DNA of 64,000 nt. It comes from JBDHAC01 sp039589195. GTDB lineage: Bacteria > Gemmatimonadota > Gemmatimonadetes > Palauibacterales > Palauibacteraceae. Shown piece after piece: positions 8,531 to 17,150 of this stretch (position 1 is the stretch's first letter; the number at the start of each line of letters is the position of its first letter). Made by a program: the position numbers and the translations under genes. The stretch lies in contig JBDHHV010000017.1 in the NCBI GenBank assembly GCA_039589195.1, positions 1 through 64,000 on the forward strand, written 5' to 3'. A model generated the notes under the pieces. It searched no databases. It was given only the letters and a program-made list of their open reading frames with translations, and was not told the DNA's origin.

Positions 8531-10060
8531 TCACGCTGGCTCGTCCGGTCGCCAGCCGTCCAACAGGTCGGCCGCGTCCCGTCGCACCCCGTCCACGGCG
8601 CGGTCCGCCAACGCCATCACGGTCAGGTACGGGTTGATCTGGAGCGCATCGGGGAACAGGCTGGAGTCCGCCACGCGCAACCAGGGGATGTCGTGCACGC
8701 GCCCCCAACCATCGGTCACGGAGTCGGCCGCCGTGCGGCCCATCCCGCACCCACCCATCAGGTGGGCGGCCACCACCGAGATCGTTCCCGGCCGGAAGTG
8801 GCGCTCGTCGACGCGCTCATCCACCCGGTCCGCCTCGGTGGCCTCGATCAGCGGTGGATCCGCACTCGGCGCGTGTACCCGCACCGCTCCGGCCGCCAGG
8901 AAGATTCTCGCCGCGGCCCGCGTCGCCCGCACGAGCGCCGTGATGACCTCGTCGGTATAACGATAGTGGACGACCGGCTTTCCTCCCCTGTCCACGCTCA
9001 CGCGGTTGCCGGAGACGGCGCGGTCACAGGCAAGCACGAGGATCATCTGGAGTCGGGGGAATGCACGCATCAGACGGCTGTGGCCGGGACCGAACCCGCT
9101 CAGGTTCTTGGCGGTCACGAACGGGAAGTACATGCACGTCTCGAGGACGTAGCCTTCCTCTTCCGCCCGGTCCATGTAGTAGCTCTTCGGGTGTCCGACA
9201 TCGTTGGTGATGTCACGCGGGTGCTCCCCGACCAGGATGTGGGCCGGATGGCAGGTGAATCCTTCACCCAGCCGAGGAAGCCGCGCGGGGAGGTCGGACC
9301 GGAGGAGCAGCGCGGAGGTGCCGACCGCTCCGCCGGCCACCACCACGATTCCAGCTCGGATGCGGTACTCGCCCGGCGCCCATTCCGAGGGTGCACCTTT
9401 CTCGCCGGGACGCTTCTCCGTGACCCGGACGTAGAGCGCGTGGTCCTCGATCCGGGTCACCTCCGCCCGGGTGACCACCTCCACCCCGTTACGTTCGGCC
9501 GCGGGGAGCTGGACCTGATCGGTTCCCTGCTTGGCCCGGTTCGGACAACCGAGGTTGCACAGGCTCGAGCCCCGGCAGCCTTTGATGTTCAGCGGGAACT
9601 GTCTCGCCTCGTAGCCGGCCGCCCGGCAGCCCTCGACGAACAGGCGGTTGTTGTCGTTGATCGATGCTTCGTCCAGGTAGTGCACGTTGTTCTGGGAGGC
9701 GAATCGCTCCGAGCGCGCCCGGACGTCTTCGTGGGTCAGCCCCGGAACGCCCCACCCTTCGATGATCCGCTCGGGCGCGATGAGCGACGTCCCGGTGTAC
9801 ACGGCCGTCGATCCTCCGTAGGTCCGACCGAAGGCCAGCATCATGGTGCCTTCTGCGCTCAGGAAGCCGCCGCCATCGGTGTAGAGCGCGTCGGCCATCT
9901 CGATCTCCCGTCCGGTGAGCTCACCCTCCAGGAGCCGGGGACCCTGCTCGAGAACGAGGATGCGAAGCCCATCGCGGATCAGCGGCGACAGCTCCTGGGC
10001 GGCCGTGCCACCACCCGCCCCCGACCCCACGATCGCGATGTCGTAGCGGTGCTCGTTCAA
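8531..10060 (-). CDS. GMC-family FAD oxidoreductase
   Basis: A 509-residue flavoenzyme of the glucose-methanol-choline family. It has an N-terminal FAD-binding GSGAGGGTAAQEL near residue 12, the cysteine-containing segment CNLGCPNRAKQG in the middle, and the C-terminal HLMGGCGMG followed by VADSSLFPDALQINPYLTVMA, which carries the expected catalytic His region. I chose the TTG start at 10060 because GGAGGTGG lies 4 bases upstream (10065-10072) and the FAD motif follows directly; the longer in-frame start at 10168 would overlap the previous gene. It follows the small subunit-3-like gene by 37 bases and precedes the TPP enzyme by 10. It probably oxidises an alcohol or sugar. Confidence 0.87.
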   Translation of the reverse strand: MNEHRYDIAIVGSGAGGGTAAQELSPLIRDGLRILVLEQGPRLLEGELTGREIEMADALYTDGGGFLSAEGTMMLAFGRTYGGSTAVYTGTSLIAPERIIEGWGVPGLTHEDVRARSERFASQNNVHYLDEASINDNNRLFVEGCRAAGYEARQFPLNIKGCRGSSLCNLGCPNRAKQGTDQVQLPAAERNGVEVVTRAEVTRIEDHALYVRVTEKRPGEKGAPSEWAPGEYRIRAGIVVVAGGAVGTSALLLRSDLPARLPRLGEGFTCHPAHILVGEHPRDITNDVGHPKSYYMDRAEEEGYVLETCMYFPFVTAKNLSGFGPGHSRLMRAFPRLQMILVLACDRAVSGNRVSVDRGGKPVVHYRYTDEVITALVRATRAAARIFLAAGAVRVHAPSADPPLIEATEADRVDERVDERHFRPGTISVVAAHLMGGCGMGRTAADSVTDGWGRVHDIPWLRVADSSLFPDALQINPYLTVMALADRAVDGVRRDAADLLDGWRPDEPA

Positions 10061-10097
10061 CGAACCACCTCCGGGACTCGCCGAACCGCCTCCCGAG

Positions 10098-10496
10098 TCA
10101 CCGAACGGCCTCCCACCCCTCCGGTCGCGCCCGATAACCGAGCTCGGCGTGGATCTCGGGGCGCGCATAATAGCCCATGAACACGAGGCTCCGCAGACCC
10201 CATATCCCTCGCCGGAGGAGGAGCAGGCGTGAGCGCTGCAGAGATTCGAGGAAGCGGCGGCGGCGGGTGGGATCGAGTCTGGCGAGGCTCCGGCCGTGTC
10301 GCATGAAGGCGAGTCCGTCGAGAGCGCGTACGAGCAGCACGACCTGCCGTTGCACCCCGTGCGGCCGGGTCCGCAGGGCGGCCTCCGCGATCTCGAACAG
10401 CCGTGCCCAACCCGGATCCCCCATCTCGACGGTCTCGGGCACGAACGTCTCCGAGAGCGCGCGAAAAGGCCGTCGAACAGGGGTCAGGAGTCCCAT
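10098..10496 (-). CDS. Gluconate-2-dehydrogenase-subunit-3-like small protein
   Basis: A 132-residue, Arg-rich helical protein encoded directly upstream of the GMC oxidoreductase. The opening FRALSETFVPET resembles the start of subunit-3-type partners, and the C-terminal MGYYARPEIHAELGY resembles the GYY...LGY ending often seen in small proteins paired with GMC enzymes. No signal peptide or cofactor motif is visible. The role is inferred from position: an accessory or maturation subunit for the GMC enzyme. It is divergent from the flavoprotein gene at 10558; the 61-base gap holds a TATTAT element near 10500 that could be a -10 box. Confidence 0.6.
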   Translation of the reverse strand: MGLLTPVRRPFRALSETFVPETVEMGDPGWARLFEIAEAALRTRPHGVQRQVVLLVRALDGLAFMRHGRSLARLDPTRRRRFLESLQRSRLLLLRRGIWGLRSLVFMGYYARPEIHAELGYRARPEGWEAVR

Positions 10497-10557
10497 GCCG
10501 TATTATAGTTTTGGGGGTACGGGTCGGCGATGCGCGGCCGGAGGAGCGAAACGGCGT

Positions 10558-11733
10558 ATGAAGCAGATATCCGATGTGATCATCGTGGGCGGCGGGCTGA
10601 TGGGGTGCAGCACGGCCTTCCACCTCGCCGGGCGCGGTGTCGACGTCACGGTGCTCGAGAGGGGCAGCGTGGGCCTGGGCGCGACGGGGCGGTCGTCCGC
10701 CATCGTCCGTCAGCACTATTCCAACGAGCTGACCGCCCGCATGGCGCTCCACAGTCTCCGCGTGTTCGAAGATTTCGATGAGCGCGTCGGGGGCGAGTGC
10801 GGGTTCACGCGAACCGGATTCCTGGTGACCGTTGCGGACCCGGATCGACCTGGCATGGAGGCGAACGTGGCGCTGCAGCGGGAGGTGGGGATCGAGACGC
10901 GGCTGTTGTCCCCGGAGGATCTCGCCGAGGTCATGCCCGGACTGGAGACTGCCGATCTCGCGTGCGCCGCGTATGAGCCGCGGAGCGGGTACGCCGATCC
11001 GCACATGACCGTGAACGGGTATGCGGACGCCGCGCGCCGCCTGGGAGCTACGATCCTCCCCGGCCGGGAGGTCACGGGGATCCGGTTCGCGGGGACCCGT
11101 GTGGCGGGAGTGGACACGGATGACGGAGGCTTCGACGCCCCCGTCGTGGTGAACTGCGCCGGGCCCTGGGGGGCCGGGATCGCCGCAATGGCCGGTGTCG
11201 AGGCGCCGATCGTGTCCAGCCGGGTCCAGGTCGCCACGTTCCAGCGTCCGCCGGACTTCGAGGGCCCGCACCCGATCGTGATCGATTTCGTGCACGGCAC
11301 CTACTTCCGCTCCGAGACCGGCCGGCTGACGCTGGTGGGCTCGGTCGATCCGTCGGAAGCCGACGATGTCGTCGACCCGGATGAGTACCCGGAGCACGCC
11401 GAGCCCGAGTTCGTGGCCGAGGTGGGCGAAGCGTTCGTGCGGCGGTACCCGGCCATGGAGAGAGCGCTCAGCACAGGTGGATTCGCGGGCCTGTACGCGG
11501 TCACCCCGGATTGGCACCCGATTATCGATGAGGTTCCGGCCGGGAGTGGCTGCTACCTGTGCACCGGATTCAGCGGCCACGGATTCAAGCTGGCTCCGGC
11601 GGTCGGCTTGATGACGGCGGACCTCGTTACGGGCGTCGCGGAGCCGGAGTTCCCGACGGACGTCTTCCGGTTCTCACGCTTTGCCGAGGGCGAGCTGGTG
11701 CGTGGTCGGTACGTCTACAGCATCACGGGTTGA
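10558..11733 (+). CDS. DAO-type FAD-dependent oxidoreductase
   Basis: A 391-residue flavoprotein of the D-amino-acid oxidase / sarcosine oxidase / glycine oxidase group. The FAD dinucleotide motif VIIVGGGLMGCSTAFHLAGRG begins at residue 7, with ERGSVGLGATGRSSAIVRQHY just after it. The C-terminal CTGFSGHGFKLAPAVG is the second flavin-contact motif of this family. The ATG at 10558 follows GGAGGAG (10540-10546); the frame is open upstream but has no better start. Likely reaction: oxidation of a secondary or primary amino acid to an imino/keto product with H2O2 or an electron carrier. It is divergent from the GMC/TPP run, which suggests shared regulation. Confidence 0.87.
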   Translation: MKQISDVIIVGGGLMGCSTAFHLAGRGVDVTVLERGSVGLGATGRSSAIVRQHYSNELTARMALHSLRVFEDFDERVGGECGFTRTGFLVTVADPDRPGMEANVALQREVGIETRLLSPEDLAEVMPGLETADLACAAYEPRSGYADPHMTVNGYADAARRLGATILPGREVTGIRFAGTRVAGVDTDDGGFDAPVVVNCAGPWGAGIAAMAGVEAPIVSSRVQVATFQRPPDFEGPHPIVIDFVHGTYFRSETGRLTLVGSVDPSEADDVVDPDEYPEHAEPEFVAEVGEAFVRRYPAMERALSTGGFAGLYAVTPDWHPIIDEVPAGSGCYLCTGFSGHGFKLAPAVGLMTADLVTGVAEPEFPTDVFRFSRFAEGELVRGRYVYSITG

Positions 11734-11779
11734 ATCGCATCCACCGGGGCGACCGCCTCAGGGCAGGTAACTCCCGGGG

Positions 11780-12232
11780 CTACCACACGGGCTCGTAGCC
11801 CTCTGCCACCAGGCTGGGCGGAGACCAGATGTGAACCTTGCGGGTCGGTCCGTTCTCATCCTCGAGCGCGCCCTCGACGTGGGTCCATGCGAGGATCGCA
11901 CCCTTGAGGTTGAGGGCGTTCCAGCCCCGGTTGGCAAGCTCCTGTGCGTACAGACCGCTTCGGTGCCCCACCGTGCAATACGCGACCACGGTGGCTCCTT
12001 CGTACGCGACCGGGTTGCTGTCGAAGTCGTCCGATGTGATCGCACCGGCGATCATCGAGACCGCTTGCTCGTCGGGCCGCCGTACATCCACGACGACCAG
12101 ATTCTGCTCGCCGAGCCGCTCCTTCAGCTCTTCCACGGTCAGCTCGCCGACCTCGGGGAAAAGCCGTTTCGACCTTCGATATACCGCTTCGATCCGTTGT
12201 CGCTTCGCCTCGTCGGACCTCGGCTTCCACAT
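11780..12232 (-). CDS. Single-domain rhodanese-like sulfurtransferase
   Basis: A 150-residue cytoplasmic protein with one rhodanese domain. The active-site loop CTVGHRS puts the catalytic Cys at 86, with the family's C-x5-R-like ending; VVVDVRRPDEQ at 46-56 is the conserved strand-loop. It should carry sulfur (or selenium) as a persulfide. The ATG at 12232 follows GAGGGAGAAAAG. The C-terminal 40 residues (VHIWSPPSLVAEGYEPVW) extend beyond the core domain. It is divergent from the FAD protein at 12332 with a 99-base gap, which suggests a joint role in sulfur or selenium chemistry; this is an inference. Confidence 0.87.
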   Translation of the reverse strand: MWKPRSDEAKRQRIEAVYRRSKRLFPEVGELTVEELKERLGEQNLVVVDVRRPDEQAVSMIAGAITSDDFDSNPVAYEGATVVAYCTVGHRSGLYAQELANRGWNALNLKGAILAWTHVEGALEDENGPTRKVHIWSPPSLVAEGYEPVW

Positions 12233-12331
12233 CTGCTTTTCTCCCTCGAGGGGGCGTTGCCGAACGCGCACTGAAACGCTTACCTGAGAGCCTGGTCCGA
12301 TAGGATACAACCAAAAGCGGGGGAAATATAC

Positions 12332-13495
12332 ATGTCTACCGGGAATGCGAAGAACCTCGTTTTGGTCGGCGGAGGGCACGCACACATCCACGTGCTGGAG
12401 CGCTGCATCGAAGACGGACCCCCGGATGCCAGGCTCACCCTGGTCGTCGACCGCCGGATCGCCGTGTACTCGGGGATGGTACCGGGCTACGTGGCGGGCC
12501 AGTACCGGGCAGAGGAACTCCAAATCGATGCGGTCGCGCTCGCAGAGCGCGCCGGTGCGGAGGTGGTCCTGGCGCCAGCGACCGGAGTCGATCTCGAGGG
12601 GAAGCGGATTCTGATCGAAGGTGGCGAGGGGGTGCCCTACGACATCGCGTCCTTCGATATCGGATCGACCGTGATCGGACTGGACGTGCCCGGAGTCCTC
12701 GAGCACGCGAGGCCCACGCGCCCGATCGGCGAGTTCGTGCAGGATTTCGAGGCCGTGGTGGAGGAGGCGCGCGCACACCAGGGAGATGACCCCTTCCAGG
12801 TGATCGTCGTGGGCGGGGGAGTCGGGGGCGTGGAACTGGCGTTCGCCGTCGATCAGCGTCTGCGGGATGCCGTGGGCCGGGCTCCGCAGGTGATTCTCGT
12901 CGAGTTCGGGCCTCGCATCCTGTCTCGCTACCCAAGGTCGATTATCCGGCGCGTGGAGCGCTCGGCGGCGGCACGAGGCATACAGATCCGATGCAACCGC
13001 GAGGTGGTGGCCGCCGACGCGGAGTCCGTGCGCCTCGGCGACGGCGAGCGAATCGGCTGCGACGCGCTGATCTGGGTCACGGGGCCTACCAGCCACGAAG
13101 TGTTCCGGGACTCGGAGCTGGCCACCGATGAGCGGGGGTTCGTGTTGATAAGACCCACGCTCCAGTTCCGCGACTACGATGACCTGTTCGCGGTCGGTGA
13201 CTGCGCGACTTTCATCGACTATCCCGACACGCCGAAGGCGGGGGTCTACGCGGTCCGCGAGGGTCCTTACATCACAGACAACCTTTACGCCGCCGTGGAG
13301 GGCCGACCGCTCCGCCCGTACAAGCCACAGGGAGATTTCCTCACCCTCATGAACCTGGGCGACGGTCGTGCTATCGGGGCCAAGTGGGGGTTGTCGTTCG
13401 AGGGTCGCTGGGTGATGCGCTGGAAGGACCGGATCGACCGAAAGTTCATGCACCGCTTCCAGGCCCTGGCCGGCATGCTCCCCACACCCGCGTAG
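12332..13495 (+). CDS. SelD-associated NADH-dehydrogenase-like flavoprotein
   Basis: A 387-residue pyridine-nucleotide-disulfide-type oxidoreductase. LVLVGGGHAHIHVLE at 10-24 is the FAD motif in the special GGGHAHI form, VYSGMVPGYVAGQY follows, VIVVGGGVGGVELAF is the NAD(P) motif, and VGDCATF near the end is the second FAD contact. These features match the family found as a free protein next to, or fused to, selenophosphate synthetase (the TIGR03169 type). No disulfide CxxC is present, so it resembles type-II NADH dehydrogenases. No selD gene lies in this window. Its substrate is unknown; the divergent rhodanese is its only plausible partner here. Confidence 0.83.
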   Translation: MSTGNAKNLVLVGGGHAHIHVLERCIEDGPPDARLTLVVDRRIAVYSGMVPGYVAGQYRAEELQIDAVALAERAGAEVVLAPATGVDLEGKRILIEGGEGVPYDIASFDIGSTVIGLDVPGVLEHARPTRPIGEFVQDFEAVVEEARAHQGDDPFQVIVVGGGVGGVELAFAVDQRLRDAVGRAPQVILVEFGPRILSRYPRSIIRRVERSAAARGIQIRCNREVVAADAESVRLGDGERIGCDALIWVTGPTSHEVFRDSELATDERGFVLIRPTLQFRDYDDLFAVGDCATFIDYPDTPKAGVYAVREGPYITDNLYAAVEGRPLRPYKPQGDFLTLMNLGDGRAIGAKWGLSFEGRWVMRWKDRIDRKFMHRFQALAGMLPTPA

Positions 13496-13661
13496 GGGGC
13501 CCTCCATCCATCCCGGTCCATCGCGCAGCGCCGGGCGCTCCTCGCGTGTCTTTGGGGAGGCTGCTGGGCTGGATCTTGCCGCTTCGCCAGGGTACGCAGA
13601 GGCTCGGCGTCGCGCGAATGACCCCAGGAGGCTGCTGAAGAACCCTATGCACGGTGAGTAG

Positions 13662-16532
13662 TTGAGCTTCCAACCGCCATCTGATCCGAAGGGGCCCGTG
13701 TCATCGACGTCAGTGCCGAGCGGGCTGCACCCGCGAGTGGCGTTCCTCGCGGCGTGTATCGTTGGCGGCGGCCTGATCGGCGCGTCCCCCCTGCGCGCCC
13801 AGGTCGGCGAGTCCGATTCCAGCGCCGGCGACCGCGATTCAGGCGTGACGGCCCGCGATGTGCCTACCGCGCTCGCCGTGCGCCGGGTCGAGGCGATTCA
13901 GGTCGACGGGCGGGCGGACGAGGACGCGTGGCAGGCCGCGCCGGCGGCGACCTCGTTCGTGCAGGGAAACCCGAACGAAGGAGCGCCCCCCGCGCAGCCG
14001 AGCGCGGTTCGCGTCCTGTTCGACGATGGTGCCCTATACGTGTTCGCGCGGCTGTACGAGACCGATCCGGATCGCATCGCCAACCAGTTGGTGCGGCGTG
14101 ACGAAGAGGGCCAGTACGATTACTTCGAGCTCTCGCTCGACCCCAACCACGATCACCTGACCGGGTATCGCTTCCGTGTGAGCGCCGCCAACCAGCAGAG
14201 CGACTCGTATCTGTTCGGCGACACTCGGGAGGACGACAACTGGGACGCTGTCTGGTCCTCCGCCACGAGTCGGGACTCCGTCGGGTGGAGCGTCGAGATG
14301 CGGATCCCGCTCTCTCAGATCCGTTACGAGGCGGCCACCGGCGCACAGACCTGGGGTGTGAACTTCACCCGCAGGAGACTGGCGTCGAACTCCACGAGCT
14401 ATTTCTCGCTCCAGTCGCGGACCGTGCGCGGTCGGGTCAGCCAGTTCGGCGCGCTGGACGGGATCGAGGTCAGCAGCGATGCGCGCAGGCTGGAGATCCT
14501 CCCTTACCTCGCCTCGGAATTCCACCGTGCCGAGGGGGAGCCGGGAGATCCGCTCTTCGATGGGACCGAGTTGACGCCGCGATTCGGGCTCGACGTCCGC
14601 GCCGGCCTGGGCACGGCGTTCAGCGTCGATGCCACGGTCAACCCCGACTTCGGTCAGGTCGAGGTCGATCCGGAGGTCATCAACCTGACGGCCTTCGAGA
14701 CGTTCTTCCCCGAGAAGCGGCCGTTCTTCGTCCAGGACGCGCAGATCCTCAGCTTCGCGCTCGGGAGCCGGTCCGGAGGCGGCGGCGGCGGCGGCGGGTT
14801 CAGGGGAGGAGATCAGCTCTTCTTCTCACGACGGATCGGCCGCACACCCCACGGGAGCGGGCCGGACGATGCGGACTTCACCGACATTCCGGGCCAAACG
14901 ACGATCCTGGGGGCGGCGAAGCTGACCGGGCGCACAGACGGCGGGCTCTCCGTCGGGCTCCTGACCGCCGCGACCGCGGCGGAAAGGGCGGACATCTACT
15001 TCGAGGAGGATGGTCTCTTCGACAAGTCGCTTGTGGAGCCGGCGTCCCAGTTCGGCGTCGCCCGCTTGCAGCAGGACTTCCGGAACGGGGGGACGACCCT
15101 CGGCGCGATCGCGACGGGGATGCGCCGGGATCTACCCTCGAGCGGGGCGTTCGATGACCTGTCATCGAACGCCTATTCGGCGGGCCTCGATTTCGAGCAT
15201 CAGTGGGGTGGCGCGCAGAACCGGAATTGGCGCCTCTTCGGGTTCCTCGCCGGCACGCACGTGCGGGGCCCCAGCGATGCGCTGCTCGACATCCAGGAGT
15301 CCTCGAACCACTACTTCCAGCGCCCCGACGCCGATTACCTCGAGGTCGACTCCACCGCCACTTCCATGACGGGCATCAACTGGCGACTACAGTTCTCGCG
15401 TCAGAGCGCGGAGCACTGGACGTGGTCGGTGTGGCTGGCGCAGATCACGCCCGGGTTCGAGGTGAACGACCTGGGGTTCTCCCGATCCTCCGAGAGACTC
15501 GACGGAGGTGCCTCCGTCTCGTACCGGAGCATCGAGCCCGGCCCGCTGTTCCGGAGCTATTCGGTGCGCCTCACCACGTTCCACAGCTGGCGTCAGGACC
15601 TGCTTGACGACTTCTTCGATGCCGGGAACTGGGCGCAAACCTACAAGCGTGGGACGTTCAGCCTGTCCAGCAATTTCGACTTCCTCAACAACTGGGGACT
15701 GAATCTCAGGACCTCGTGGAACCCCCAGAGCCTGAGCGACACGAAGACCCGCGGTGGGCCGCTGATGACCGAGCCCGGCTCGTTCAGTTTCAACGTCTCG
15801 GTGAACACGGATCGGCGAAGGGCGGTGAGCCTCCGGCCGTCGGTCGAGTATCGACCCCGGTCCCGCGGCAACGGATACGAGGTGAGCACCGGGCTCGGCG
15901 TCTCGCTCCGACCGACTTCCAGTTGGGAGATCGAGTTCCAGCCGCGCTTCAGCCGCCAGCGAACAGGCTCGCAGTACGTTACGGACAGCGACGCCGTCTT
16001 CTACGAGCCGACGTACGGCGACCGGTACCTGTTCGGTGATCTCCTGCGGCACTCGTTCTCCGTGGAGACGCGCATCAACGTCGCGTTCTCCCCCGACCTC
16101 AGCCTCCAGCTGTTCGCGCAGCCGCTCGTCTCCACAGGCGAGTACCTGTCGTATCGCCAGCTCGAGACCTCCGAGACATTCGATTTCCTCGAGTTCGAAG
16201 AGGGCGTTGCGACGGAGACCGAGGACGGTGTGCTCTGCGGCTCCGGCAGTACCTGCGTGCTGGCTGGGGAACGCTACGTAGACTTCACCGGCGATGGGCT
16301 GGCGGACGACTCGTTCGGTGACCGGAACTTCAATATCCGCTCTCTGCGCAGCTCGGCCGTGTTGCGTTGGGAGTACCTGCCGGGATCGGTGCTCTTCCTC
16401 GTGTGGCAGCAAGCGCGTCGGGACGAGTTGGAGAACGGGGACTTCAACCTCGGACGCGATCTGGGCGGCATCTTCTCGGCCCCCGGCGAGGACACGTTCA
16501 TCGCGAAGGCGAGCTTCTACGTAGACTTCTGA
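13662..16532 (+). CDS. DUF5916 outer-membrane protein with CBM9-like domain
   Basis: About 956 residues from TTG 13662; an in-frame GTG at 13698 would shorten the N-terminus by 12 and still keep the signal peptide (hydrophobic run AFLAACIVGGGLIGA, cleavage after LRAQ). Residues 75-260 resemble a CBM9-like beta-sandwich (VDGRADEDAWQ, SLDPNHDHLTGYRF, WSVEMRIPLSQIRY). The motif NPDFGQVEVDPEVINLTAFE followed by FFPEKRPFF is the DUF5916 hallmark. The rest is a beta-barrel-like run ending in SFYVDF, a terminal aromatic typical of outer-membrane proteins. A run of eight glycines sits in a loop near residue 370. Function is unproven; uptake or processing of a sugar-like ligand is often assumed. A paralogue lies at 45639. 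Confidence 0.85.
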   Translation: MSFQPPSDPKGPVSSTSVPSGLHPRVAFLAACIVGGGLIGASPLRAQVGESDSSAGDRDSGVTARDVPTALAVRRVEAIQVDGRADEDAWQAAPAATSFVQGNPNEGAPPAQPSAVRVLFDDGALYVFARLYETDPDRIANQLVRRDEEGQYDYFELSLDPNHDHLTGYRFRVSAANQQSDSYLFGDTREDDNWDAVWSSATSRDSVGWSVEMRIPLSQIRYEAATGAQTWGVNFTRRRLASNSTSYFSLQSRTVRGRVSQFGALDGIEVSSDARRLEILPYLASEFHRAEGEPGDPLFDGTELTPRFGLDVRAGLGTAFSVDATVNPDFGQVEVDPEVINLTAFETFFPEKRPFFVQDAQILSFALGSRSGGGGGGGGFRGGDQLFFSRRIGRTPHGSGPDDADFTDIPGQTTILGAAKLTGRTDGGLSVGLLTAATAAERADIYFEEDGLFDKSLVEPASQFGVARLQQDFRNGGTTLGAIATGMRRDLPSSGAFDDLSSNAYSAGLDFEHQWGGAQNRNWRLFGFLAGTHVRGPSDALLDIQESSNHYFQRPDADYLEVDSTATSMTGINWRLQFSRQSAEHWTWSVWLAQITPGFEVNDLGFSRSSERLDGGASVSYRSIEPGPLFRSYSVRLTTFHSWRQDLLDDFFDAGNWAQTYKRGTFSLSSNFDFLNNWGLNLRTSWNPQSLSDTKTRGGPLMTEPGSFSFNVSVNTDRRRAVSLRPSVEYRPRSRGNGYEVSTGLGVSLRPTSSWEIEFQPRFSRQRTGSQYVTDSDAVFYEPTYGDRYLFGDLLRHSFSVETRINVAFSPDLSLQLFAQPLVSTGEYLSYRQLETSETFDFLEFEEGVATETEDGVLCGSGSTCVLAGERYVDFTGDGLADDSFGDRNFNIRSLRSSAVLRWEYLPGSVLFLVWQQARRDELENGDFNLGRDLGGIFSAPGEDTFIAKASFYVDF

Positions 16533-16732
16533 GCCCCCCGGATCCCGCGCTCCCAGGTCCCACCCGGGCTCTACTCAACCCCGTCCCGGTGACCCCGCCA
16601 AGGTCGCGCCCCGATGCCGCGATCAGTAACCGCATGCAAGAGAACTACTTACGGCAGCGTTCTGGAAGCCCGCCGGCAGATTGCCTACCTTGGGGCAGTT
16701 CAGCTGTTCGGCCCGACTCGGAGGTGCAGGCC

Positions 16733-17150
16733 GTGACCCCGCTCCCGCTCGACGATCTGTCATCCGCCTATCACCCACGCCCCGGGGGACTCCCACTGTA
16801 TGCCGGCGGCGCCAAGGGAGGCCTGCTGGCTGGCACGGCCGTGTTCGCGGTCCTGTTTCTCTACGACCTGTTCAGGGTTGGCCAAGTATGCCTTTCTCCA
16901 TTTCTGCGTCTTCGCGGCGATCGGGATCGGAGCCGCCCTCTTCTTCCAGCGCGGAAGCGTAGCGGTGAACACGCTGACGGGAGCCCTGTATGGCATCGTC
17001 GCGTGCTCCGCGGCGTTCTACACGGGAATCGCGCTGTTGACGGGGGGCTTTCTGGCCACACCCGACTGGCGCCTCGTGGTCGGGGCCAACGCGGTCGCCG
17101 GGGTGATCATGGTCGCCAACCTCCTGGGTGACCGGGACGCAGCCTGCTAG
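16733..17150 (+). pseudogene. Small membrane protein gene with a one-base frameshift
   Basis: A GTG at 16733 with GGAGG 8 bases upstream starts a good reading frame (TPLPLDDLSS, then a hydrophobic helix GTAVFAVLFLYDLF). At the GGG of 16875-16877 the coding sense moves to the next frame, which continues with AKYAFLHFCVFAAIG and two more hydrophobic segments to the TAG at 17150. Removing one G reads straight through as DLFRLAKYAF, giving an integral protein of about 138 residues with three or four helices. I therefore see one gene with a one-base insertion or a base-calling error. No family is recognised. It overlaps the convergent gene end by 4 bases. Confidence 0.6.

Noticed and set aside
8432..10180. 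Long plus-strand open frame of about 580 codons
   Set aside because: It is antisense to the GMC oxidoreductase and TPP genes, whose motifs are clear; its translation is Arg/His/Pro-rich without family resemblance, as expected of a GC-rich shadow frame.
13496..13661. Possible insertion-sequence remnant (GAGGCTGCTG repeated, second time as GGCTGCTGAAGAAC)
   Set aside because: The words resemble ends of some insertion sequences, but there is no transposase fragment, no inverted-repeat pair and no target duplication.
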